Below, one piece after another: positions 38,441 through 46,612 of a stretch of DNA of 64,000 bases (the first letter of the stretch is position 1; the number at the start of each line of letters is the position of its first letter). Position numbers and translations under genes: made by a program. Source of the stretch: CBDIHP01 sp965279195 (GTDB lineage: Bacteria; Planctomycetota; Planctomycetia; Isosphaerales; Isosphaeraceae); assembly GCA_965279195.1 (NCBI GenBank), contig CBDIHP010000026.1, positions 65,880 to 129,879 of the forward strand, in the 5' to 3' direction. Under the pieces are notes generated by a model. It did not search any database, was not told the DNA's origin, and saw only the letters and a program-made list of their open reading frames with translations.

Positions 38441-40711
38441 ATGTCCCCCCCGATCCAGCGCACCCCGGCCGCGTCCGCCAGGCCCGCCGCGCCCCAGGCG
38501 CCCGGCCTCGAGGAGTTCCTCCACGCCTTCCGCGACACCAATCCATTCTCGGCCAACCGCGTGAACGAGCCGTCGTCGTACGACGTCGACGTGGAGGAGA
38601 TCAACTCGAAGCAGTTCGACCGCCTCGTCAAGCTCTCGGCCGAGGCGATCCGGACCAACTCCGGCATCGGCGTCGTCGTCTACGGCGGGGCGGGCGTGGG
38701 CAAGAGCCACCTGCTCTCGCGGCTCTATCGCTGGGCCCAGGGGCCACCCAACGGATCGCAGCGCGCCTGCTATATTTACTTGCACAACGTCCTGGCCGAG
38801 CCCGAACGCCTCGCCCGCTACCTGCTGAAATGCGTCGTCAGCCGGCTCTCCGAGGGGGGCCGCGACCCGCTCCACACGACCCCGCTGTTCAGGTTCGTCG
38901 ACCGCGCGATCCGCTACGCGCTCGACGGCGCGGGCATCCAGGTGGACAACGTCAGCGCCCACCTCAAGGAGGCCGTCGAGGCCTATCGCAAACGGTTCTT
39001 CACGTCGAATGTCGAGAGCCGATACATCTTCGAGGTGCTCTTCCACTTCTGGCGGTACGCCCGGCCCGAGAAGGCCGCCGATCCCAGCCGCCGGCACATG
39101 GCCTCGCAGGCGCTCACGTGGCTCTCCGGCGACGAGATCGACGCCCAGGACGCGATGAAGTTCAACCTGAGGGTCGAGGGCGACCGGGCGGTCATGCTCC
39201 AGGACGACCAGGACGTCGAGCACGTCTTCGCGGCCCTGTCCACCTTCGCAAAGGTCTCCGGCCAGCCGCTGATCCTCTGCATCGACCAGGCCGACAACCT
39301 CGACCCCGAGAAGCTCACGCGGCTCGTCCGGTTCCTCCACGTCCTCAATGACCACACGCCGAACCTGCTCTCGATCGTCTGCGGCGTCAAGAGCACGCTC
39401 CTCCGCTACGCCGAGGACGGCGTGATCCCCGAAGCCGCCTGGGACCGCCTGGCCCAGTACCAGATCGACCTCAAACGCCTGCCGGTCGTTGACGCCCGCA
39501 AGATCATCGAGGCGCGCCTCCAGAGGTTCCTCGAACCGTTCGAGGGCCTCGAAGCGGTCAACCGGCGGTTCAAGGAGGACCGGCTGTTCCCCCTCGGCGA
39601 GGAATGGCTCAAGGCCCAGGTCGGCGACGCGCTGGAGATCCGCCCCCGCGATATCCTCACCTGGGCGCGAGACGCCTGGGAGGACGAGCAGGCCGGGATG
39701 GAACGCGTCGGGGTCCTCAACTGGATCCGGGGCCGAAATGCGGCCGGGCCGGCCGTCTCCGACCCGAAGCCCGCCCCGAACGCCACGGTCAAGCCCGCCG
39801 CCGAGCTGATCGATGCGGCCATCGACAAGAAAATGGAGGAGCATAGCAGCGAGCTCAAGCTCCACCAGGGCTCGCTCCCCCCGGACGCTGGGAACCTCTC
39901 GGGCCTGGTCGAGGCCCTGCTCTCGCACTGCCTCGACGATAAGTTGACCTACACGCTCCGGGCCGTCGCACGCACGAAGAAGAAGGGCGGCAAGCTGCCG
40001 CCGTACGATTTACTCATCCACGAACAACGCGATCAGGATGGGATCAAGGTCTCCACCGGGCTCTGCATCGTCACGAACGGGGGCATCTCGGCCACGGCCG
40101 CTCTGAGACGCCTGCTCGAAGACGAGAACCCGCCCGAGCACCGTCTCCTGGTCACCGACGCCCGCAAGAAGCTGAGCAAGACCGGCCAGGCCGCCGAGTA
40201 TTACCGCGACCTCCAGAAGCTCGGCGTCGACCGGTTCCAGCACATCGAGATCTCCGCCGCCCAGTACGCCCAGCTCGACGCCCTCCGGGCGACCATCGAC
40301 ATGGCAAAGTCGGGCGACCTGGAGATCGAGGAGCGGCCGAGGTCGCCGAGGGCGGTGCTGGAGTCGGAGGTGATCGCGTCGCACCACAGGAAGGACCGGT
40401 TCCGGGCGCATCCGCTGCTCCGGCCGCTGCTGACGGAGGACCCGCCGGCGCCGGTCGCCCCGCCGGCCGCCAAGGATCCGGGGGTGAAGCTGAAAGAACT
40501 CCGGCAATTCATCATGGGTCAGCTCGCCTGGCAGATGGGGACGACCGCCAAGGCGCTGGCGAAGTCGTACGCGGCCGCGATGCCCGTACCCCGCGCGACG
40601 CCCGAGGTGCTCTGGCCGGTGGTCAAGGCGGCGGCCGAGAACCTGCACCGCGAGGGCAAGGTCCACGCCACGCCCCAGGACGATGACCTCTTCCTGCTGC
40701 TCGGGAAGTAG
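38441..40711 (+). CDS. Module gene 2: AAA+ ATPase with unclassified C-terminal domain
   Basis: This 756-residue P-loop ATPase has Walker A GGAGVGKS (82-89) and Walker B LILCIDQADNL (277-287), in an ORC/Cdc6-like arrangement followed by a lid (KLTRLVRFLHVLNDHTPNLLSIVCGVKSTLL). Residues about 430-620 form a separate domain (LSGLVEALLSHCLDDKLTYTLRAVART, PPYDLLIHEQRDQDGIKV, then HRLLVTDARKKLSKTGQAAEYYRDLQKLGVDRFQHIEI) that I cannot assign. The C-terminus has a helical wHTH-like end. AGGAG at 38427-38431 is nine bases from the ATG at 38441; the ATG at 38432, overlapping the previous stop, is an alternative. It is translationally coupled to gene 1 and lies five bases from gene 3. Confidence 0.8.
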   Translation: MSPPIQRTPAASARPAAPQAPGLEEFLHAFRDTNPFSANRVNEPSSYDVDVEEINSKQFDRLVKLSAEAIRTNSGIGVVVYGGAGVGKSHLLSRLYRWAQGPPNGSQRACYIYLHNVLAEPERLARYLLKCVVSRLSEGGRDPLHTTPLFRFVDRAIRYALDGAGIQVDNVSAHLKEAVEAYRKRFFTSNVESRYIFEVLFHFWRYARPEKAADPSRRHMASQALTWLSGDEIDAQDAMKFNLRVEGDRAVMLQDDQDVEHVFAALSTFAKVSGQPLILCIDQADNLDPEKLTRLVRFLHVLNDHTPNLLSIVCGVKSTLLRYAEDGVIPEAAWDRLAQYQIDLKRLPVVDARKIIEARLQRFLEPFEGLEAVNRRFKEDRLFPLGEEWLKAQVGDALEIRPRDILTWARDAWEDEQAGMERVGVLNWIRGRNAAGPAVSDPKPAPNATVKPAAELIDAAIDKKMEEHSSELKLHQGSLPPDAGNLSGLVEALLSHCLDDKLTYTLRAVARTKKKGGKLPPYDLLIHEQRDQDGIKVSTGLCIVTNGGISATAALRRLLEDENPPEHRLLVTDARKKLSKTGQAAEYYRDLQKLGVDRFQHIEISAAQYAQLDALRATIDMAKSGDLEIEERPRSPRAVLESEVIASHHRKDRFRAHPLLRPLLTEDPPAPVAPPAAKDPGVKLKELRQFIMGQLAWQMGTTAKALAKSYAAAMPVPRATPEVLWPVVKAAAENLHREGKVHATPQDDDLFLLLGK

Positions 40712-40716
40712 GCCCG

Positions 40717-43047
40717 ATGGCGATCCCGACGTTCACCGTCACCGAGGTCCGCGTGGCCGCCACCTGCCCGCGGATCTCGTACTTCGACGCCGAGCATACC
40801 CGGCGCAACCGGCTGGCCACGCCCGTCGTCACCCGGCTCTGGAAGGCCGGCGACGCCGCCGAGACCGCCTGCGGCACCCTGTTCCACCACGCCGTCGAGT
40901 CCTTCAACCGACGCGCCCGCGACGCCGCCCCCATACGCGAGGCCCTGGAGTCGCACAGGGAGCCGGAGCCGCTCGAACAGGCCCTGCGCACCTATCTGAA
41001 CATCCATTGCATCGACCGCGAGACGCTGGCGAAGCGGCCCGTGCCGCAGCAGCAGGCGTTCATCCGCGCGACCGGCGTCTACATGCGCGAGCTGGCCGAC
41101 ATCCTCGCCGACGCCCTCGGCCGGGGCCGCGAGCCCGACGCGCTCCTCGAAGAACTCTTCGGCGACCGCCGCCGCAAGGTCGACGTCAGCTTCCCCGTCG
41201 GCCCCAAGGGCGAGCCGGTGCGCGTGACGGGCATCCTCGACTACGTCTTCCACGACGCCCGACACGGCCGCGATCGCATCATCGACTATAAACTCACCCC
41301 AGCGAGTGAGCCCGCTAACGACCTCTTCCAGGTCGCGCTCTACGCGCTCATGCACCACACGCAGCACCGCACCCAGCCGGATGTCGCCGTGCTGTACCTC
41401 CACCCCGAGCGCCGGGTCGTCAGCATGACCTGGGAGCAGGTCGAATCCCAGCGCCACAAGCTCTACGACCTCCTCGCCTCGATGGCCACCTGGCGGGAAT
41501 TCGACGAGCGGACGGGCCGGGGCCTGCGCCCGCCGGGCGAGCCGTCGCAGTGCGCCTCCTGCCGGTGGGACCGACAGGACGCCTGCCTCACCCGCCTCGG
41601 CCCCAAGCACGAGGGCCGACGCCTCACCCACTGGACCGACGCCCGCAACCCATCCAACGATCCATCCCCGACACCCGATCCCGCCCCGACACCGGTTTCA
41701 ACGCCCAGTCCCCCGCTTCCTCCAGGTCCCCGTCCCCCATCAAGCATTACCCATCAATCATCTCTTCAATCCCTCCGCATCGGCACGTCCACGCGCGGGA
41801 ATGCCCCGGTGGATCTGCCCGCGGACGTGCTCACGACCCACGTCGCCGTCGTGGGCGCGGCGGGCAGCGGCAAGACGTGGATGGCCAAGGTGGTCGCCGA
41901 GGAGGCCATCCGGATCGGCGTGCCTGTGCTGGCGATCGACCCGCAAGGCGACATCGCCCAGTTCCTCCGGCCCGCCACATTGACGGACGCCGGCCCTTTC
42001 GAGGAGCAGCGCCAGGAATTCCGCTCGCGGGCCGAGCCGCGAGTCTGGACCCCGGGCTCGTCGCACGCCAGGCGGCTCAGCCTGGCCCCGTTCCGGCTCT
42101 GCTCGCGCGAGGAACTCGCCGGGGTCGGGGACGCCGCGCGTCGCGAGGAAGAATGGCGAGGGATGCTCTCCTCCGCCGCGTCGCAGGTCGTCTCGCTGGC
42201 CAAACTCGGCGGCGAGGTCGACTCCCAGAAGGCGTTCCTGTTCCGGATCCTCGAACGACTCGTCGAGACCGTGCCGGCGGGGGACCTCGGCCTCGACGCG
42301 GTGATGGCCGCCACGCTTTCGCCCGAGTCAGCCGGCATCGACGATCCGGATCGATTCATCAAGAAATCCGAGCGCGAGAAGCTCGGCCGCAAGCTGAACG
42401 CCCTGCTCGAAGGGCCGGCCGCCGACCTCTATTCCGGCGGCGAGCCGCTCGACCTGGACCAGTTCTGCCGGCCGACCTCGCCCGGCAAGACCCCTTTGAA
42501 CGTGATCTATCTCAACGCCCTGCCCGACGACGGCGGCAAGCAGGGGTTCCTGGCCTCGCTCGCGGCCGAGGTCTACCGCTGGATGATCACCTCCCCCGCC
42601 CCCGAGCCCGGCCGGCCCCGGCTGCTCTTCTACATCGACGAGGCCCGCGACTTCATCCCCGCCGGCGGGTCCAAGCCCCCCGCCAAGGACCCCTTGATCC
42701 GACTCTTCACGCAGGGCCGCAAGTACGGCGTCGCCTGCCTCCTCTGCACCCAGAGCCCCCGGTCGGTCGACTACGGCGTCTTCGGCAATTGCAGCACCAA
42801 GCTCATCGGGCGAATCGAGGCCGCGCAGGACATGGAACGCGTCGCCGAGTGGTTCGCCCGCCAGGGGGCCGTCCCGCCGTGGGTCTCCGCCCGCAAGGGG
42901 GCCGAGGCCGGCACGTTCGTCGGCCGGTGGCCGGGCATGCCACTCGTCCTCGACGGCCAGCCGTTCCGCAGCCGGCCGCTGTTCTCGCTCCACGAAGGAG
43001 CCTGGTCGCCCGAGCAGCTTGAAGCGGAGCATATGAGGATTCGGTGA
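40717..43047 (+). CDS. Module gene 3: Cas4/RecB-like Fe-S nuclease fused to HerA-like ATPase
   Basis: This 776-residue fusion combines two machines. Residues 1-295 are a PD-(D/E)XK nuclease of the Cas4/RecB type: H57-H58 (GTLFHHAVESF), D175 (TGILDYVF), D190-x-K192 (IIDYKL), then the QxxxY motif Q205/Y209. Cys17 (ATCPRISYF) and Cys279, Cys282 and Cys290 (CASCRWDRQDAC) have the spacing of the 4Fe-4S cluster in Cas4/AddB. A Pro/Ser/Thr-rich linker spans 311-348. Residues 350-776 are a HerA/FtsK-type ATPase, with Walker A GAAGSGKT (380-387), Walker B LLFYIDEARDF (636-646) and the motif LLCTQSPRSVDYGVFGNCSTKLIGRI. The pairing suggests DNA-end processing or anti-phage nuclease activity. No homologous system is recalled with certainty. 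Confidence 0.85.
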   Translation: MAIPTFTVTEVRVAATCPRISYFDAEHTRRNRLATPVVTRLWKAGDAAETACGTLFHHAVESFNRRARDAAPIREALESHREPEPLEQALRTYLNIHCIDRETLAKRPVPQQQAFIRATGVYMRELADILADALGRGREPDALLEELFGDRRRKVDVSFPVGPKGEPVRVTGILDYVFHDARHGRDRIIDYKLTPASEPANDLFQVALYALMHHTQHRTQPDVAVLYLHPERRVVSMTWEQVESQRHKLYDLLASMATWREFDERTGRGLRPPGEPSQCASCRWDRQDACLTRLGPKHEGRRLTHWTDARNPSNDPSPTPDPAPTPVSTPSPPLPPGPRPPSSITHQSSLQSLRIGTSTRGNAPVDLPADVLTTHVAVVGAAGSGKTWMAKVVAEEAIRIGVPVLAIDPQGDIAQFLRPATLTDAGPFEEQRQEFRSRAEPRVWTPGSSHARRLSLAPFRLCSREELAGVGDAARREEEWRGMLSSAASQVVSLAKLGGEVDSQKAFLFRILERLVETVPAGDLGLDAVMAATLSPESAGIDDPDRFIKKSEREKLGRKLNALLEGPAADLYSGGEPLDLDQFCRPTSPGKTPLNVIYLNALPDDGGKQGFLASLAAEVYRWMITSPAPEPGRPRLLFYIDEARDFIPAGGSKPPAKDPLIRLFTQGRKYGVACLLCTQSPRSVDYGVFGNCSTKLIGRIEAAQDMERVAEWFARQGAVPPWVSARKGAEAGTFVGRWPGMPLVLDGQPFRSRPLFSLHEGAWSPEQLEAEHMRIR

Positions 43048-43146
43048 ATACCTTGACGATGGCGACGCCCCCGCCTAGAACTCATCCCCAGCGTCGGTCG
43101 GGAGATCGGCGACGGATCCGGGGCATTCGATGGTGGGCCACTGTCC

Positions 43147-44226
43147 ATGAAACTCTTCGAGCCGCTGACGATCGGCCGCCTGACGCTCAAGAACCGGGTC
43201 GTGATGCCGCCGATGACGCGGTCGCGGGCGCATCCGGATGGGGTCCAGCCGGAGATCGCCGAGACGTACTATGCCCAGAGGGCCGGCGCGGGGCTGATCG
43301 TCAGCGAGGGGACGCAGCCGAGCGCCCAGGGTCAGGGCTACTGCCGGACCCCGGGCATCCACACGGACGAGCAGATCCGGGCGTGGCGTAAAGTCACGGA
43401 CGCCGTGCACGCGGCCGGCGGCCTGATCTTCCTCCAGCTCATGCACATCGGCCGCATCGGGCACTCGCTCAACCGCACGGTGGCCTCGCCGCTCGTCTCC
43501 GCCTCGGCCATCCCCGCCGGCGCGAAGATCTACACCGACCAGCAGGGCATGCTCGACATGGAGACGCCCGAGGCCCTCACGATCGAGGGCATCGGCGTGG
43601 TGGTCGACCAGTACGCCCGGGCGACACGGAACGCGTTCGAGGCCGGGTTCGACGGGGCCGAGTTGCACGGCGCCAGCGGCTACCTGCCGATGCAGTTCCT
43701 CTCGCCCAACTCGAACGTCCGCACCGACATCTACGGCGGCCCCGTCGAGAATCGGGCGAGGTTCCTGCTGGAGGCCCTCGACGCGATGATCGTCGCGGCC
43801 GGCGACGCGAAACTCGTAGGCGTCCGGCTCAGCCCGGGGGTCAAATTCAACGGCATGAATGAGCCCGACCCGGCGTCGGACTACCCCTACGTCCTCGGCG
43901 AGATCGAGCGCAGGGACATCGGCTACGTCAACGTCCATCTCGAACCGACGTTCCTGGCCGACCGCGGCCCGACCGGCGAGGTGGAGTGGCTCCGCACCCA
44001 CTACAAGGGCACGCTCATGGCCGCCGGGCGGTTCACGAAGGACTCGGCCGAGCAGGCGCTCGAGCGCGGCTGGCTCGACGCCGTGGGCTTCGGCTCGCTG
44101 TTCACCTCAAACCCCGACCTGCCGGAGCGGCTCCGGCGCGACCTGCCCCTGACCCCGCCGAACCCCGCCCTCTTCTACTCGCCCGGCCCCGAGGGATACA
44201 TCGACTTCCCGGCCGCCACCGCCTGA
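43147..44226 (+). CDS. Old Yellow Enzyme-type NADH:flavin oxidoreductase (ene reductase)
   Basis: This FMN-dependent TIM-barrel enzyme reduces activated C=C bonds. It is 359 residues, normal for the NemA-like class. Signatures are LFEPLTIGRLTLKNRVVMPPMTRSRA, QLMHIGRIGHSL, ELHGASGYLPMQFLSPNSNVRTDIYGGPVENRARF (first substrate-binding His and catalytic Tyr) and AAGRFTKDSAEQAL for FMN phosphate. The second substrate-anchoring position, usually His or Asn (HGAN/HGAH), reads Ser here. It begins 99 bp after the nuclease-HerA gene, on the same strand, but has no obvious functional tie to it. Confidence 0.92.
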   Translation: MKLFEPLTIGRLTLKNRVVMPPMTRSRAHPDGVQPEIAETYYAQRAGAGLIVSEGTQPSAQGQGYCRTPGIHTDEQIRAWRKVTDAVHAAGGLIFLQLMHIGRIGHSLNRTVASPLVSASAIPAGAKIYTDQQGMLDMETPEALTIEGIGVVVDQYARATRNAFEAGFDGAELHGASGYLPMQFLSPNSNVRTDIYGGPVENRARFLLEALDAMIVAAGDAKLVGVRLSPGVKFNGMNEPDPASDYPYVLGEIERRDIGYVNVHLEPTFLADRGPTGEVEWLRTHYKGTLMAAGRFTKDSAEQALERGWLDAVGFGSLFTSNPDLPERLRRDLPLTPPNPALFYSPGPEGYIDFPAATA

Positions 44227-44367
44227 ACCTATGGGGCAAATCTGCGGTTGCCGGATCGAAGCGACGCGGAGACAATGCCCCCGCAACTCACAACGCGCCG
44301 GCCGGTCCCTCACCACACGATTCGGATGATCGCGAGGCCGGCGCGGGGTCACGGAGGTCCCGCTCGC

Positions 44368-45018
44368 ATGTCGCTCGCCCTCTTCGGCTTCGGTTCGCGT
44401 TCGAATGCGGTCCAACAACGAACCCGCCTCGCCTTCCGGCCGTCGCTGTCGATGGCGGAGGCCCGGCTGGAATCGCGCGAGGTGCTCTCCGTCGCGCCGA
44501 CGACGGCGATCGTCTCGGCCCGGGCGGTGAACAAGGCGGTCTCGGTCTCGACCTGGAACAACCAGGCGGCCTGGTCGTTCATCAACGGGACCTGGAAATC
44601 GACGATCGGCTCGCCGACCCTCAAGGGGTTCCTCGGCCGGAACGTCTCGATCAAGAGCGTCGACACCTGGGCCGCGTCCAGCACCGGCGTGTCGCTCACG
44701 GGCGGGTCGAAGTTTCAGGTCGGCCAGCTCAGGGTCCAGTTCAACTCCAACGGCGTGCCGACCCTGACGCTCCAGACCACCTCGAACGACACGCCCGTGA
44801 CGCTGACTGCCGTCTCGGCCACGAAGAACGGCGTGACCTTCCAGGGCCAGGCCCCCGAGACCGTGAGCGTCGGCGGCCAGCCCATTAGCACCAATCAGAC
44901 GACGCTGACCGCGACGTTCACGAAGGTGTCGGCGAAGAACATGCAGATCCGCTTCTCGATCGGCGACGGCTCGAAGCCCGTCACCATCCTGTCGTACAAC
45001 GCCACTAAACGCCCATGA
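44368..45018 (+). CDS. Hypothetical surface-type protein with LESREVLS motif
   Basis: The 216-residue product starts after GGAGG (ten bases upstream). Near residues 27-37 it carries MAEARLESREVLS, a variant of the LE-x-R-x-LLS motif that opens many planctomycete extracellular proteins. The rest is Thr/Ser/Asn-rich and beta-type (TWNNQAAWSFINGTWKSTIGSPTLKG, LRVQFNSNGVPTLTLQTTSNDTPVTLTAV), with no catalytic motif. Its stop overlaps the start of the next gene. Confidence 0.65.
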   Translation: MSLALFGFGSRSNAVQQRTRLAFRPSLSMAEARLESREVLSVAPTTAIVSARAVNKAVSVSTWNNQAAWSFINGTWKSTIGSPTLKGFLGRNVSIKSVDTWAASSTGVSLTGGSKFQVGQLRVQFNSNGVPTLTLQTTSNDTPVTLTAVSATKNGVTFQGQAPETVSVGGQPISTNQTTLTATFTKVSAKNMQIRFSIGDGSKPVTILSYNATKRP

Positions 45019-45431
45019 ATCACACCCGGACCGGAAGAATGCTGTTCAGCTCCGACCGTCACTTCCGGATTTGGGATTACAACATCAGCTTCGATCAGAT
45101 GCTATTGCGTAGTCCAGCGTCTCCCGAGATTGCGATGAACGTCGACGTCGTGCTTTGGGGCGTTGAATATCTTGACATGGTCACGTCCCTCCAGGGGCTG
45201 ACGATCGTCTCGCCGTCCGACGAGGATGTCACACGTGCTCGCGAGGCGATCGGACGCGAAATCGACACGTCTCACGTCCGCCGCTTTGAGTCACAAGGTC
45301 GACGCTTCGTTGTGGTTGCCTCCGGATTCAAAGTCATCAGGAACAATCTTGATATCTTTGAATCGAGCCTGACATATTTCGGGGCGACCGATCCTCCGAG
45401 GGATCTTGGTGAAGTCCTCGCTCGATCATGA
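45015..45431 (+). CDS. Hypothetical small cytosolic protein
   Basis: The 138-residue protein (MNHTRTGRMLFSSDRHFRIWDYNISFDQMLLRS, with VLWGVEYLDM) has no signal peptide and no family I can name. Its ATG overlaps the preceding stop by four bases, implying translational coupling. Codon use is clearly less GC-rich than its neighbours, which hints at recent acquisition. It ends four bases from the convergent SDR gene. Confidence 0.6.
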   Translation: MNHTRTGRMLFSSDRHFRIWDYNISFDQMLLRSPASPEIAMNVDVVLWGVEYLDMVTSLQGLTIVSPSDEDVTRAREAIGREIDTSHVRRFESQGRRFVVVASGFKVIRNNLDIFESSLTYFGATDPPRDLGEVLARS

Positions 45432-45435
45432 ATGC

Positions 45436-46461
45436 TCACGCCGTCCCGGGGCGGGTCCCTTCGGGGATGATGCGGTTGGCCAGCTCGGCGAGGGGGCCGG
45501 CGATGTCGCGGCCCTGGACGGGCTCGGCGAACCGGGCCCCGGGGCCGGGCTGAGGCAGGGCGCGGTTGACCAGGCCGAGGAGTTCGGCCATCCAGCCGGG
45601 CGCGAGGTTGTGCAGCGCGATCCCCAGGTGGGCGTTCCAGCCGAAGACCACCTCGGGGTCGCCGACGCAGAGGCAGTCGACGATGGCCTTCGCCGCCCCG
45701 TGGGCCGAGGCCGACAGCCCCGGGATCGTGTCGGAGAGCGCGAACCAGGAGTACTCGGCCTGCGGGTCCCCCTTGAACCATGCGTGCCGGTGGCCGCCGG
45801 TGCGGATGGTGGTGGGATACACGCTCGTCACGAGGATGTTGTCCTTCGCGAGTTCCGCACGCAGGCCCTCGCTGAAGCCCGTGAGCGCGAATTTGCTCGA
45901 AGTGTAGGGCAGCATGTGCGGCACCGGGACCTTGCCGCCGATTGAGATCACGTTCGCGATCCGGCCCCCCCCGCGCATCTTCATCGAGGGGATCGCCGCC
46001 AGGGTCGGGTAGACCGTCCCCCAGAAATTCGTGGCCATCGCCCGCTCGAAGTCGTCGCGGGTCATCGTCTCGACCGGGCCGACGATCATGATGCCCGCGC
46101 AGTTGATCAGCACATCGATCTGCCCGAACCGCTCGATGACCTGCCGGACGACCTCATTCGCCTGGACCTCGTCCGAGAGGTCCGCCGCCACGTGAATGAC
46201 CTCGGCCGCCCCCGCACGCCGGAGATCCTCGGCGGCGTCTTCGAGTTCGTCCTCCCGCCGGGCCGCGATGGCCACGGCCGCCCCTCGCCTGGCCGCCTCC
46301 CTCGCCACGAGCAGCCCCAGCCCGCTGCTGGCCCCGTTGACGAGCACGACGCGGCCCCGCAGGTCGATCCGGCGGATCGACCTGAGCCACGCGCGGGCCC
46401 CCCACAAGGCCCCGGCGCCGAGCGCCGCACCGACGAACCAGCGATTCTTGAGCAACGACAT
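45436..46461 (-). CDS. Short-chain dehydrogenase/reductase with N-terminal membrane anchor
   Basis: This 341-residue NAD(P)-dependent oxidoreductase has an N-terminal hydrophobic segment (LLKNRWFVGAALGAGALWGARAW), then the Rossmann motif VLVNGASSGLGLLVA, NCAGIM, the catalytic Ser-Tyr-Lys in VISIGGKVPVPHMLPYTSSKFAL, and a C-terminal extension. AGGAGGAG precedes the ATG at 46461. The substrate is unknown. It is divergent from the DUF1549 protein and convergent with the small hypothetical gene. Confidence 0.92.
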   Translation of the reverse strand: MSLLKNRWFVGAALGAGALWGARAWLRSIRRIDLRGRVVLVNGASSGLGLLVAREAARRGAAVAIAARREDELEDAAEDLRRAGAAEVIHVAADLSDEVQANEVVRQVIERFGQIDVLINCAGIMIVGPVETMTRDDFERAMATNFWGTVYPTLAAIPSMKMRGGGRIANVISIGGKVPVPHMLPYTSSKFALTGFSEGLRAELAKDNILVTSVYPTTIRTGGHRHAWFKGDPQAEYSWFALSDTIPGLSASAHGAAKAIVDCLCVGDPEVVFGWNAHLGIALHNLAPGWMAELLGLVNRALPQPGPGARFAEPVQGRDIAGPLAELANRIIPEGTRPGTA

Positions 46462-46612
46462 GACGGTCCGGCTCCTCCTGGGCGGTTTTCCCTTCGCTAA
46501 GTGCAGACGGCGTGCCAGGTCTTGCCGCCGGATCGCGGAGAGCGGACAATGGGCGAGGATCACCCCGACCTCGCCCCCCGCGCATTCCTCCCTCACCCAT
46601 AAACCATCGCCC

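Noticed and set aside
40717..41650. The Cas4-like domain taken as evidence for a CRISPR-Cas locus
   Set aside because: No Cas1, Cas2, effector or repeat array is present; the domain is fused to a HerA ATPase instead.
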